NCBI RefSeq assembly: GCF_030295405.1
Contig: NZ_AP027080.1
Coordinates: forward strand, 620,001 to 684,000
Length of the DNA: 64,000 nt
Direction: 5' to 3'
DNA from: Mesoterricola silvestris
Lineage (GTDB): Bacteria > Acidobacteriota > Holophagae > Holophagales > Holophagaceae
Part shown: positions 55,943 through 64,000 of the stretch, one piece after another
How the letters are laid out: each line of letters opens with the position of its first letter
Position numbering within the stretch: the stretch's first letter is position 1
Translations under genes and position numbers: made by a program
The notes under the pieces: model-generated
Told to the model about the DNA's origin: nothing
What the model saw: the letters and a program-made list of their open reading frames with translations, nothing else
Database searches by the model: none

Positions 55943-58066
55943 CTAGATCCGGGCCAGGGTGCGGTAGGCTTCGAGGAAGTGGGTGGACTGGGGGAGGATT
56001 TCGTCCTCGAGGGCGGGGTGGTAGGCGACCCAGGTGTCTTGGGCGGCGAGGCGCTTGACGGGGGCGTCCAGTTCGAAGAAGAGGTCGTCGGCGATGCGGG
56101 CGGCGAGTTCGGCGCCGTAGCCCCACTGGAGGGTGTCCTCGTGGGCCACCAGGACGCGGCGGGTCTTCTTGACGGTGGCGACGATGGCGTCCCAGTCGTA
56201 GGGGTTCAGGGTGCGCAGGTCGAGGATCTCGACGCTGAGGCCCTCGGCCTCGGCCTGGCGCGCGGCCTGGACGGCTCGGTACACGGTGCTGCCGTAGGTG
56301 ATGACCGAGAGGTCGGTGCCTTCGCGGACGGTGCGGGCCTTGCCGAAGGGGATCATGAAATCGGGGCCGGGGTCGTTGCCCTTGTTGTGGGTCTGGCGGT
56401 AGAGGTGCTTGGGCTCCAGGAAGAGGACCGGGTCGTCGCAGCGCATGGCGGTGCGCAGGAGGCCCGCGGCGTCCAGGGCCCGGCTGGGGTAGACCACCCG
56501 CAGGCCGGGGATGTGGGTGAAGGAGCTCTCCCCGCACTGGCTGTGGTAGACGGAGCCGCCCATGAGGTAGCCGCCGATGGGCACCCGGATAACCACGGGG
56601 GCCTTGAAGTGGTTGTCGCTGCGCCAGCGGATCGTGGCCAGCTCGTCCCGGATCTGCTGCATGGCGGGCCAGATGTAGTCCATGAACTGGATCTCCACCA
56701 CGGGCTTGAAGCCCCGGGCGGCGAGGCCGATGGCGCGGCCCACGATGGTGGCCTCGGCCAGGGGGGAGTTGAAGACCCGGTTCTCGCCGAAGATGCGCTG
56801 CAGGCCGTGGGTGGCCTTGAAGACGCCGCCCTTGCCCTTGAGCTCGTCCAGGATCTCGGGGCGGCTGGCGTCGGCCACGTCCTCCCCGAAGGCCAGGATC
56901 AGCGGATTGGCCGCCATCTCCTGCTTCAGGGTGATGTTGATGAGATCGATCATGGTCTTCGCGCCGGTGCCCTGGTCCCCGGCGTGGGCCTCCCGGTCGA
57001 AGGCGGCCGACGTGGGATCCACCTCCTCGCTGTAGAGGTGCCGGGAGCCGGTGCCGCTCTCGGGGGGCGGCGCGTCCGCGGCCTCCTCCCAGGCCCGGTC
57101 CACTTCGGCGTCCACCTCGGCCTTGAGGGCCTCCAGCTCCCCGGGGGTGAGCAGGCCCTCCCGCAGGAGGCGGGCGGGATAGGTGGCCAGGGGGTCCCGC
57201 CGGGCCTCGTCTTCGCGCTGGGCGGGGGTCTTGTAGAGCTGCTCGTCGTCGGAAAGGGAGTGGGAGTAGGGGCGCACCACCCGCGCGCGCACCAGGGCGG
57301 GACCCTTGCGGGCCCGGGCATGGGCCACGGCCTCGCGCACGGCCTCGTAGCTGGCCACCGGGTCGCAGCCGTCGACGCCGTCGATCACCTTCAGGCCCTG
57401 GGCCTCCCAGCCCTTGAGGAGGGCGGCCACGTTGGCGCCGGGGTACTGGACCTCGGTGGGCACGGAGATGGCGTAGCCGTTGTCCTCGATGAGGTAGACC
57501 AGGGGGACCTGGAGGTTCACGGCGCTGTTCACGGATTCCCAGAACTCGCCCTCGGCCACGGTGCCGTCGCCGCTGGTGACGAGCACCACCTCGTCGGAGG
57601 TCATGCCCAGGCGCCCCTGGAGGCCTTCGCGCTCCGCGCGCAGGAGGGCCTCGGCCGCGCCCACCGCCTGGAGGAACTGGGTGCCGGTTGGACTCGAAGT
57701 GGTGAAAATATTGATCCTATGATCCGACCAGTGGCCCGGCATCATGCGGCCGCCGGTGGCGGGGTCCAGGCGCGATCCCACGGACCCCATGAACATGTCC
57801 CGGGCGGACACGCCCAGGGCGTAGGACAGGGCCCGGTCCCGGTAGTACAGGAAGAACCAGTCCTTGCCCGGCACGAGGCAGAGGGCGGCGGCGGCCTGGA
57901 GGGCCTCGTGGCCCGCGCCGTTGATCTGGAAGTACACCTTGTTCTGGCGCTTGCCCATGATCTCCCGGTCGTCGATGCGCCGGGAGGCGTAGATGGTGCG
58001 GAAGAGGCCGACCCTCTGTTCGCGGGTAAGACTGGTAATGTCGGGGACCGTCTCGGTTTTCGCCAC
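55943..58066 (-). CDS. Fused 2-oxoacid dehydrogenase E1 (alpha and beta in one chain)
   Basis: The 707-residue protein joins E1-alpha and E1-beta of a branched-chain 2-oxoacid or related dehydrogenase. The alpha half has the thiamine diphosphate site [20 protein letters not shown] with [13 protein letters not shown] (about 163-205). After a linker near 330-370 ([20 protein letters not shown]) the beta half begins ([20 protein letters not shown]) with [12 protein letters not shown] and [20 protein letters not shown]. The start is GTG at 58066 with AGAGGAG 6 bases upstream. No E2 or E3 gene is adjacent. The fusion is known in several phyla; the substrate is likely branched-chain, by family. An inverted repeat operator lies upstream. 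Confidence 0.9.
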   Translation of the reverse strand: MAKTETVPDITSLTREQRVGLFRTIYASRRIDDREIMGKRQNKVYFQINGAGHEALQAAAALCLVPGKDWFFLYYRDRALSYALGVSARDMFMGSVGSRLDPATGGRMMPGHWSDHRINIFTTSSPTGTQFLQAVGAAEALLRAEREGLQGRLGMTSDEVVLVTSGDGTVAEGEFWESVNSAVNLQVPLVYLIEDNGYAISVPTEVQYPGANVAALLKGWEAQGLKVIDGVDGCDPVASYEAVREAVAHARARKGPALVRARVVRPYSHSLSDDEQLYKTPAQREDEARRDPLATYPARLLREGLLTPGELEALKAEVDAEVDRAWEEAADAPPPESGTGSRHLYSEEVDPTSAAFDREAHAGDQGTGAKTMIDLINITLKQEMAANPLILAFGEDVADASRPEILDELKGKGGVFKATHGLQRIFGENRVFNSPLAEATIVGRAIGLAARGFKPVVEIQFMDYIWPAMQQIRDELATIRWRSDNHFKAPVVIRVPIGGYLMGGSVYHSQCGESSFTHIPGLRVVYPSRALDAAGLLRTAMRCDDPVLFLEPKHLYRQTHNKGNDPGPDFMIPFGKARTVREGTDLSVITYGSTVYRAVQAARQAEAEGLSVEILDLRTLNPYDWDAIVATVKKTRRVLVAHEDTLQWGYGAELAARIADDLFFELDAPVKRLAAQDTWVAYHPALEDEILPQSTHFLEAYRTLARI

Positions 58067-58105
58067 AGGCGCTCCTCTCGCCGATACCCGGCGGGCGAGA
58101 TGAAC

Positions 58106-58127
58106 TTAACACAACCAAAGTTGTCAA
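58106..58127. promoter_or_regulatory. Candidate operator upstream of the E1 fusion gene
   Basis: TTAACACAACCAAAGTTGTCAA holds the palindrome ACAAC CAAA GTTGT (58111-58124) in the only AT-rich patch of the leader. Reading on the minus strand a TTGACA box overlaps its start, so it could be a regulator site or part of the promoter. No linked regulator gene is in view. Confidence 0.5.
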
Positions 58128-58157
58128 CAATGCGGGTTCATGTCAAACCGTAGATGA

Positions 58158-58220
58158 GCACAGACCGCTCGCCCTCCCGGACGGGAGATTCCGGGGCGCC
58201 TCCGGGGCGCCGGTCTGTGC
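58158..58220. terminator. Hairpin between glcF-like and E1 genes
   Basis: GCACAGACCG (58158-58167) pairs with CGGTCTGTGC (58211-58220), with further GC-rich pairing possible inside. It lies directly after the minus-strand glcF-like stop codon, but there is no real T-run on that strand. A terminator is the likeliest role. Confidence 0.5.
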
Positions 58221-58222
58221 GG

Positions 58223-59503
58223 TCAGGGGGCGGCGGCGTAGGCCTCGTCCAGGATCTGGCTCACGTGCCGCACCCGCACCTCCAGCCCCTTGCGCCGGGC
58301 GCCGTAGGCCAGGTGCATCATGCAGGCGGGGCACTCGGTGGCCAGGGTCTGGGCGCCGGTCTTCTGGACGTTGCCCATCTTCCGGTCCAGCACGCCGGTG
58401 GCCTCCCCGTGGTGCAGGAAGGTGTAGCTCCCGGCGGCGCCGCAGCACCAGTCGGCCTCGGGCAGTTCCTTGAACCTGACCCCCGGGACGGACTTCAGGA
58501 GCTTGCGGGGCTGGGCGGTGATCTTCGCGAAGCGGTTGGAGAGGTGGCAGGGGTCGTGGTACGTGACGGTGGCGTCCACGGGGCGCAGGTCCCCCTCCAG
58601 GCCGATGGCCGCGAGGTACTCGCTGAAGCTGCGGATCTTCGCGGAAAGGGCCGCGGCCCTGTCCGCGTAGACGGGGTCGTCCTGGAGCAGGTGGCCGTAC
58701 TCCTTCAGGTGGGTGCTGCAGCTGCCGCAGTCGGAGACGATGGCCTCCAGGCCCTCGGCCTCCTCCGCCATGTGGTCGATGTTCTTGCGGGCGATGTCCC
58801 GGGCGGCGTCCAGGTCCCCGTAGGCATGGGCGGGGCGTCCGCAGCAGGTGTTGTCCATGAGGGTGATGGCGCAGCCGTTGCGGGCCAGGACCCGCAGGGT
58901 GGCCCCCACCACCTCCGGGAATTCGAAGCTCAGGCCGCAGGAGGCGAAGTAGCCGACGCGGTGCTTCACCTGGCCGGGCCGGGGCACACGGTCCTGGTCG
59001 CCCCGCAGGAAGGGGCGGGCCTCCATGGGGGGCAGCATGGCTTCGGTCACCTGGAAACGGCGGTCCACGAGGCGCAGGGCCCCGGATCTCTCCACCACCT
59101 TCACCAGGCCGTGGCGCTTGGCCCAGAGCGCGAGGCGGCCCGCGCTCTCCAGGCGCTTGTTGTCGGCCAGGATCCGCCGGAAGAGGAAGCGCTGCCACGC
59201 GGGCTGGCCGTGGCGCTTGAGGTAGGCGTGGCGGATGGCCAGCACGGTCTCGTCCGTGCGGATCGCCGGGAAGCAGTGGGCGGTGCACCCCCGGCACAGG
59301 AGGCAGTCCTCCAGGGCCGCGGCCACCTCGGGGGTGAGCTCCATCTCCCCCAGGATCAGGGCGCGCCCAATGGCCTGGCGGCCGCGGCCCAGGGAATGCT
59401 CGGAGCCCGTGGTGCGGAACACGGGGCACCCGGCCTGGCAGAAGCCGCACCGGTTGCACTGGGCGATGGCGTCGTAGAGGGGGAGGAGTTCGGGGGTCGC
59501 CAT
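58223..59503 (-). CDS. glcF: Glycolate/lactate oxidase iron-sulfur subunit (GlcF-like)
   Basis: The 426-residue protein has two 4Fe-4S ferredoxin motifs: CNRCGFCQAGCPVF near 16-29 and CLLCRGCTAHCFPA near 68-81. Two CCG (cysteine-rich) domains carry CCGRPAHAYGDLDAA and WCCGAAGSY, the hallmark of GlcF/heterodisulfide-reductase-type subunits. It passes electrons from the FAD subunits to the quinone pool. The ATG at 59503 lies one base after the glcE stop. The gene completes a glcDEF-like operon that is separate from the downstream E1 gene. The substrate may be glycolate or lactate. Confidence 0.88.
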   Translation of the reverse strand: MATPELLPLYDAIAQCNRCGFCQAGCPVFRTTGSEHSLGRGRQAIGRALILGEMELTPEVAAALEDCLLCRGCTAHCFPAIRTDETVLAIRHAYLKRHGQPAWQRFLFRRILADNKRLESAGRLALWAKRHGLVKVVERSGALRLVDRRFQVTEAMLPPMEARPFLRGDQDRVPRPGQVKHRVGYFASCGLSFEFPEVVGATLRVLARNGCAITLMDNTCCGRPAHAYGDLDAARDIARKNIDHMAEEAEGLEAIVSDCGSCSTHLKEYGHLLQDDPVYADRAAALSAKIRSFSEYLAAIGLEGDLRPVDATVTYHDPCHLSNRFAKITAQPRKLLKSVPGVRFKELPEADWCCGAAGSYTFLHHGEATGVLDRKMGNVQKTGAQTLATECPACMMHLAYGARRKGLEVRVRHVSQILDEAYAAAP

Positions 59504-59504
59504 G

Positions 59505-60812
59505 TCAGATCCCTCCCACGAAGCGCCCGGGGTTGCAGAGCCCCAGGGGGTCGAATTCGCGCTTGAGCCGCTTCATCATGTCCAGTCCGCCCGAGGGCGT
59601 CCCCCAGGCGTCGAGCCGGGCTTTCAGGTGGGGGGGGGCCGCCTCCAGCACCAGGTTCCCTTCGGCGGCCTCCGCTTCCCGGCGCAGGCCCTCCAGGGCC
59701 ATGGCCACCTCCCCGGGGCGCGGATCGGGGCCGGGCACCAGCAGGGCCCGCAGGACCCCGGTGGCCGCGTGGGCCGTGACCGCCGCCCGGAATCCGGCCT
59801 CCCGGGCCATGCCCTCCGTGGCCGCCACCAGGGTGGCGGTGGCGGAAAGCGGCACGGAGATGCGGCAGAGGATGGGTTCGAAGGCCCCCTCCAGCACCTC
59901 CCGGATACCCTCCCAGGCCCGCACCGCCGCGGCGTCCCGGAGCACCTCGGCGGTGCCGCCGGCCTCCTGGATGAAGGCGCCGAACTCCCGCGCCTGGCGT
60001 TCCACCGTCTCGGGGCTTCCGGCCAGGGACACCGCCAGGACGCAGGTGTCCGGGGCCATGTCCAGGCGCCGCGCGGCCTCGGGGTTCAGGAACTCCAGGG
60101 CCTCGGGCAGGAGGAAGGAGCCCAGGGTCCTGCCCACCACCGCCCAGGCCCGGGCCGGGTCGGCGAAGCGGCCCAGGACGGCGGCGCGCCGCGCGGGCAT
60201 GGGCAGGAGCTTGAAGGTCACCTCGGTGATGATGCCCAGGCTGCCCAGGCTGCGGATGAAGAGCTTGTTCATGTCGTAGCCCGACACGTTCTTGATGACG
60301 CGGCCCCCGCAGTGGATGCGCTCGCCGTCGGGGAGCACCACCCGCAGGCCCAGCACCCAGTCCCGCAGGGTGCCGTGCTGGAGCCGCCCGGGACCGGTCT
60401 GGCCGGCCGCGACCAGGCCGCCCAGGGTGGCGCGGCGGAGGCCCGGCGGGTCCAGGGGCAGCACCGTGCGGTCCTTGGCCACCAGCTCCTGGAGGGCTTC
60501 CAGGCGCATGCCGGCCTCGGCGGTGATGCAGAGGTTGGCGGGGTCCCATTCCACCACCCGGTCCAGGCGGTCCAGGTGCACCCGCACATCGGCGCGGGCC
60601 GGCGCGTTGCCCAGGCCCATGGCGGTGCCGCCCCCGGCGGGGATCATGGCGGCGCCGGCCACGGCGCAGGCGCGGACCACCTCCGCCACCTCGTCCTGGG
60701 TTCCGGGGCGCACGGCCAGGGCGGGCCTCACCCCATCCACGGGTTCGCCGGGGCCGAACACCAGGCCCGGGCCCACGATGGCTTCCAGCCGGGAGCGCAG
60801 TTCAGCGTTCAC
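59505..60812 (-). CDS. glcE: FAD-binding subunit (GlcE-like)
   Basis: The 435-residue protein has the PCMH-type FAD-binding domain (VRPGTQDEVAEVVRACAVAG, MIPAGGGTAMGLGNAP, TLGGLVAAGQTGPGRLQHG, GLRVVLPDGERIHCGGRVIK with NVSGYD). The substrate cap is short compared with GlcD, and the tail RLKREFDPLGLCNPGRFVGG is typical. It overlaps the upstream glcD stop by 11 bp and is followed by glcF after one base, so translation is coupled. Confidence 0.88.
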   Translation of the reverse strand: MNAELRSRLEAIVGPGLVFGPGEPVDGVRPALAVRPGTQDEVAEVVRACAVAGAAMIPAGGGTAMGLGNAPARADVRVHLDRLDRVVEWDPANLCITAEAGMRLEALQELVAKDRTVLPLDPPGLRRATLGGLVAAGQTGPGRLQHGTLRDWVLGLRVVLPDGERIHCGGRVIKNVSGYDMNKLFIRSLGSLGIITEVTFKLLPMPARRAAVLGRFADPARAWAVVGRTLGSFLLPEALEFLNPEAARRLDMAPDTCVLAVSLAGSPETVERQAREFGAFIQEAGGTAEVLRDAAAVRAWEGIREVLEGAFEPILCRISVPLSATATLVAATEGMAREAGFRAAVTAHAATGVLRALLVPGPDPRPGEVAMALEGLRREAEAAEGNLVLEAAPPHLKARLDAWGTPSGGLDMMKRLKREFDPLGLCNPGRFVGGI

Positions 60813-62199
60813 ACGCCACCTCCTTGGCCGGGAACATCTTCCCGGGGTTGGACAGGTTGGCCGGGTCGAAGGCCGCCTTGACCCGGCGCTGGGCCTGGAT
60901 ATCGGCCTCAGTCATCACCAGGCGCATGGCCTCCAGCTTCTCCAGGCCCACGCCGTGCTCGCCGCTGATGGTGCCGCCCAGCTCCGCGCAGAGGGTGAGG
61001 ATCTCCATGCCCGCCTTGAGGACCCGGGCCTTCATGTCCGCGTCCCTCCAATCGAAGAGGATGAGGGGGTGGAGGTTGCCGTCGCCGGCGTGGAAGACGT
61101 TGGGAATGCGCAGGTCGTACTTCCCGGCCACCTCGGCCACCTTCTTCAGCACCTGGGGCAGGGCGGTGCGGGGCACGGTCCCGTCGCACACCAGGAAGCT
61201 GGGGGCGAGGCGCGCCACGGCGCCGAAGGCTCCCCGGCGCCCGGCCCACAGCAGGGCCCGCTCCGCGTCGTCCTTGGCCACGCGGACCTCCCGGGCGCCG
61301 TGGGCCTTGCACAGTTCGCCGATGGCCGCGGCCTGGGACTCCAGGTCGTCCTTGAGCCCGTCCACCTCGATGAGCAGGAGGGTGGCGCAGTCCATGGGAA
61401 GGCCGCAGTGGAGGGAGGCCTCCACGGCATGGATGACCAGCTGGTCCATCATCTCCAGGGTGGCCGGGACCATGCCCGCGGCCACGATGGCGGAAACGGT
61501 CTCGCTGCCTTCCTCGATGCTGTCGTAGATGGCCAGGAGCGTCTTGACGCCCTCGGCCTGGCGCACGATCTTCACCAGCACCTCGGTGCAGATGCCCAGG
61601 GTCCCCTCGCTGCCCACGAACAGGCCCGTGAGGTCCAGGCCCGGGGTATCGGCGGCCTTGCCCCCGAAGGTCTCCACCCGGCCGTCGGGGAGCACCACCG
61701 TGAGGCCCAGGACGTGGTTGGAGGTTACGCCGTACTTGAAGCAGTGGGGCCCGCCGGCGTTCTCGGCCACGTTGCCGCCCAGGGTCGCGGCCTTCTGGCT
61801 GGCGGGGTCGGGGATGTACTGGTAGCCCAGGGGCGCCAGGGCGTTGCCCAGCTCCAGGTTGAACAGCCCCGGCTGGGCCCGGGCCCGGAGGTTGGGCACG
61901 TCGATCTCCAGCACCCGGTTCATCCGGATCATCTCGATGACCACGCCTCCGGCGAAGGGGACGGTGCCGCCGGTGAGGTTGGTGCCCCCGCCCCGGGGCA
62001 CGAAGGGCTTGCCGTGGCGGTTGCAGGCCTGGACCACCCGCGCCACCTCCTCCGTGGATTCCACGAACACCACCGCCTCGGGGCGGTGCTCCTCCAGGTA
62101 GCCGTCGTACTGGTAGAGCTGGAGGTCCACCGCGGAAGCCAGGACGTTGGTACGGCCGACGATCTCACGGAGATCCCGGATGAAGGCATGCTCGCTCAT
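60802..62199 (-). CDS. glcD: FAD-linked oxidase catalytic subunit (GlcD-like)
   Basis: The 465-residue protein is the large flavoprotein of the glycolate/D-lactate dehydrogenase group. FAD-domain stretches are VVFVESTEEVARVVQACNRH, VPRGGGTNLTGGTVPFAGGV, TLGGNVAENAGGPHCFKYGV and GLFVGSEGTLGICTEVLVKI; the C-terminal half carries VFHAGDGNLHPLILFDWRD and GTISGEHGVGLEKLEAMRLV, which hold the substrate site. The ATG at 62199 has GAGGAG about 8 bases upstream. It is the first gene of the operon. GlcD oxidises a 2-hydroxyacid to a 2-oxoacid; this could feed malate or glyoxylate metabolism here. Confidence 0.9.
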   Translation of the reverse strand: MSEHAFIRDLREIVGRTNVLASAVDLQLYQYDGYLEEHRPEAVVFVESTEEVARVVQACNRHGKPFVPRGGGTNLTGGTVPFAGGVVIEMIRMNRVLEIDVPNLRARAQPGLFNLELGNALAPLGYQYIPDPASQKAATLGGNVAENAGGPHCFKYGVTSNHVLGLTVVLPDGRVETFGGKAADTPGLDLTGLFVGSEGTLGICTEVLVKIVRQAEGVKTLLAIYDSIEEGSETVSAIVAAGMVPATLEMMDQLVIHAVEASLHCGLPMDCATLLLIEVDGLKDDLESQAAAIGELCKAHGAREVRVAKDDAERALLWAGRRGAFGAVARLAPSFLVCDGTVPRTALPQVLKKVAEVAGKYDLRIPNVFHAGDGNLHPLILFDWRDADMKARVLKAGMEILTLCAELGGTISGEHGVGLEKLEAMRLVMTEADIQAQRRVKAAFDPANLSNPGKMFPAKEVACER

Positions 62200-62385
62200 C
62201 GCTCGCGCTCCTCAGGTGGGTCCCGCGGGCGGGGGGCCCCGGGATTCTAGTGCTCGCTGGTTTCTGGATTGGGCTGAGCGATTCTAGCGGGAGGCGGGGA
62301 ATTGTCGATCCTTATCCTTCGACGATTTCCCCCCCGGAACCGCCGGGTGGGCCGGGATTCCGGGGGGGGGCCTGGGAAGGGCCGG
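62200..62385. other. Intergenic region before glcD and after the beta-barrel gene
   Basis: The 186-bp gap includes a hairpin-like block at 62298-62336 (GGGGAAT TGTCGA ... TCGACG ATTTCCCC) that could end the beta-barrel gene. ATTCTA boxes at 62244-62249 and 62281-62286 read TAGAAT on the minus strand and could be -10 elements of the glcD promoter. A related CGGGATTCTA lies at 63590-63599 upstream of the beta-barrel gene. These are weak matches by eye. Confidence 0.45.
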
Positions 62386-63519
62386 TCAGAAGCTGGTGCC
62401 GAGGCTCCAGGTGAGGCTGGTGGCGTCCCGGAAGGCCTTGCCGTCCCGGTCCTTCACGTCCCGGTCCAGGCTGTCGCGGCGCAGTTCCAGGCGGGTGAAG
62501 GTGGCGTGCCACCGGCGTTCCAGGCCCAGGGAACCGGAGTTGGCCCGGAGGTCGGGGGCGGGGCCCCCGGGGAGGGCCCGGGCCACGGAGGGGTCCGCCC
62601 CGAGGCGGAGGCCGGTGTCGTCCCGGAGGGTCTCCAGGCGGAGGTAGGCGCTCCAGCGGTCGTTGAACGCGTACTTCCCGATGGCGCCCAGGCCGGTCCA
62701 GGTGGCCTTGGGGCCGTCGGGGAGGGCCTCCCGGCCGTGCTCGGCCTCCCACTGGAGGGTGGCGGGGCCCCACACCCACTGGCCGGCGAAGGAGAGGCGG
62801 GTGCGCTTCCGGCCCTCGGCCCCCGGGATCGCGGCGGCGCCGGTGCCGTCCTGCTCGGCGCCGGAGAAGGCCATGAGGGTGGCGAACCGGTCCGCGGCGC
62901 CGCCATGGTTGTAGGTGAGGCCGGCGCCCGCGGTCTTGCCGCGGTTGTTGTCCTGCACCCGGTCCTCGCCGTTGAACACCCACACGTCGGAGCTCCAGGA
63001 GGCGCTGAAGGCGTGGCGCCAGTTCAGGCCCAGCTGCGCGCAGGGGATGGCGTAGGTGAACAGGAGGCCCCGGGAGGCGGGGGTGTCCTGGGTGGCGTCC
63101 AGGACCTCCATGCCCATGGCCGTGTACATCCGCCCGACCTTGAGGGTCTCGCTGCCGCCGGTCCAGGTGACCATGGCCTCGGGCCAGGCCAGGGACCCGG
63201 TTTCCGACGGGGTGGTGCCCGAAACGAAGGTCATGGCGTTGAGGACCTTCGCGGTCTGGCCGCCCAGGATCGTGAACTTCAGGCCGAACCCCTCGGGGAG
63301 GGCCACGTCCGCGCCCAGCTGCAGGCCGTCCAGGGCGAGCTGGCCCTCGCCGGCGTCCACGGAGCGCAGGAAGAGGGTGCCGTCGGGGGTCTGGCGGTCC
63401 GAGGCCGCGGCCGAGGCCCACACGGCGCCCCGCCATTTGATGGCGGGCCCCGCGGCCGGGGGCGCCTGGGCGGCGAGGCCCAGGGGGGCGATGAGCAGGA
63501 AGGCGAGGCGCGTGCGCAT
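62386..63519 (-). CDS. Putative outer-membrane beta-barrel porin (OmpL/BBP2-like)
   Basis: Start ATG 63519 has GGAGAA 5-6 bases upstream, and an open frame continues upstream without support. The 377-residue protein has a signal peptide (MRTRLAFLLIAPLGLAAQA) and a barrel made of aromatic-bounded strands (FGLKFTILGGQTAKVLNAMT, MVTWTGGSETLKVGRMYTAM, LNWRHAFSASWSSDVWVFNG, WQWEAEHGRE-like repeats), ending with a C-terminal Phe (SLTWSLGTSF). Strand patterns resemble the beta-barrel porin-2 family, and the role is unknown. It is followed by the glc operon and preceded by the ammonium transporter, on one strand. Confidence 0.65.
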   Translation of the reverse strand: MRTRLAFLLIAPLGLAAQAPPAAGPAIKWRGAVWASAAASDRQTPDGTLFLRSVDAGEGQLALDGLQLGADVALPEGFGLKFTILGGQTAKVLNAMTFVSGTTPSETGSLAWPEAMVTWTGGSETLKVGRMYTAMGMEVLDATQDTPASRGLLFTYAIPCAQLGLNWRHAFSASWSSDVWVFNGEDRVQDNNRGKTAGAGLTYNHGGAADRFATLMAFSGAEQDGTGAAAIPGAEGRKRTRLSFAGQWVWGPATLQWEAEHGREALPDGPKATWTGLGAIGKYAFNDRWSAYLRLETLRDDTGLRLGADPSVARALPGGPAPDLRANSGSLGLERRWHATFTRLELRRDSLDRDVKDRDGKAFRDATSLTWSLGTSF

Positions 63520-63645
63520 GGGTTCTCCAGGGGGAAACAACGGGCAGTCCAAGGGCGGGGGGTGCGTGCTCCGCCGCGCCCTCCCGCCCCGGGATTCTAT
63601 CGGGAGGCCCTTGGGGGCCAGGCATTAAAATAGTGCAGGTACGGC

Positions 63646-64000
63646 CTACAGGGCGTCGGTGTAGGCCACTTCGCCGTGAAGCCCCATGTCCAGGCCGGTC
63701 TCCTCGACGCCGTCCTCGACCTTCACCCGGGTGATGCGGTCGATGATCCAGAGCATGCCGTAGGTGAACACGAAGGCCCAGGCGCTGGAAATGGCCACGG
63801 CCGCCAGCTGCTTGTAGAAGAAGCCCGTGCCACCGCCGGTGAACAGGCCGTTGGTGACGATGGCGGGGTTCCAGGACTTGTCGGCGAACATGCCCAGGAA
63901 GATGATGCCGATGAAGCCGCCCACGCCGTGGACGCCCCACACGTCGAGCGCGTCGTCCCAGCCCAGGCGGTTCTTGAGGGCCACGGCGTAGTAGCAGATG
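63646..64000 (-). CDS. amt: Ammonium transporter, C-terminal part (rest beyond window)
   Basis: About 118 residues reach from the right edge to the stop at 63646. The sequence ICYYAVALKNRLGWDDALDV then WGVHGVGGFIGIIFLGMFAD is the conserved Amt/Rh end, with the second pore His of the twin-His pair in GVHGVGG. It is followed by a helix (AVAISSAWAFVFTYGMLWII) and the cytoplasmic tail DRITRVKVEDGVEETGLDMG, which binds GlnK in family members. The tail ends with EVAYTDAL. The frame opens at the edge, so no start is visible; a glnK gene may lie upstream. Confidence 0.93.
   Translation of the reverse strand, partial: ICYYAVALKNRLGWDDALDVWGVHGVGGFIGIIFLGMFADKSWNPAIVTNGLFTGGGTGFFYKQLAAVAISSAWAFVFTYGMLWIIDRITRVKVEDGVEETGLDMGLHGEVAYTDAL

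Overview
The window is high-GC bacterial chromosome from a Gram-negative, respiratory heterotroph. Outer-membrane porins, TolC/RND efflux, lipoproteins, cytochrome bd, GTP-type PEP carboxykinase, a beta-propeller/Y_Y_Y sensor, TIG-repeat lipoproteins and a SPINDLY-type glycosyltransferase together suggest Acidobacteriota, most likely the Holophagae (Geothrix/Holophaga/Mesoterricola-like). That placement is an inference from gene content and style; no rRNA lies in the window. No tRNA, CRISPR array, prophage, transposase or replication origin was seen. Base and codon use look uniform, so this reads as core chromosome.

Layout. 1-2562 (minus): an operon of a CxxC zinc-ribbon protein, a secreted protein and a TPR glycosyltransferase cut by the left edge. 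2650-7059: MeaB GTPase, a degenerate PilZ/pseudo-receiver protein, DctA and an EamA transporter. 7183-14794: cytochrome bd (cydAB), two paralogous porins, and between them ycaQ and rsmI. 15053-23565: AraC regulator, Tat-type amidase, a second PilZ/pseudo-receiver protein, a radical SAM protein with a TPR tail, and a beta-propeller diguanylate cyclase. 23528-30917: mutS, an MFS transporter, an aminotransferase and pckG. 30993-36842: TIG lipoprotein, clpB and a DUF4097-like protein. 36954-47681: valS, mfd, recQ, a second TIG lipoprotein and a PfpI/DJ-1 protein. 48184-55506: a tetR-tolC-mfp-rnd efflux operon, with two small unknown genes diverging from it. 55943-62199: a fused 2-oxoacid dehydrogenase E1 and a glcDEF-like oxidase operon. 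62386-64000: a beta-barrel porin and the C-terminal end of an ammonium transporter.

How the genes fit together. DctA, MeaB, PckG, the E1 fusion, the GlcDEF-like oxidase and cytochrome bd suit growth on organic acids and branched-chain substrates with gluconeogenesis and microaerobic respiration. Four DNA-maintenance genes (ycaQ, mutS, mfd, recQ) lie within 33 kb. A c-di-GMP layer is visible: one propeller-GGDEF cyclase and two PilZ-type proteins fused to receiver-like domains that lack the phospho-acceptor Asp.

The most unusual signal is in the intergenic DNA. Two large symmetric inverted repeats (432 bp and about 397 bp) fill gaps between convergent genes and have smaller hairpins nested inside each arm. 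A third, shorter hairpin family occurs twice (10969-11144 and 27308-27492), and in it the core is inverted relative to its flanks. These elements are the best candidates for something undescribed.
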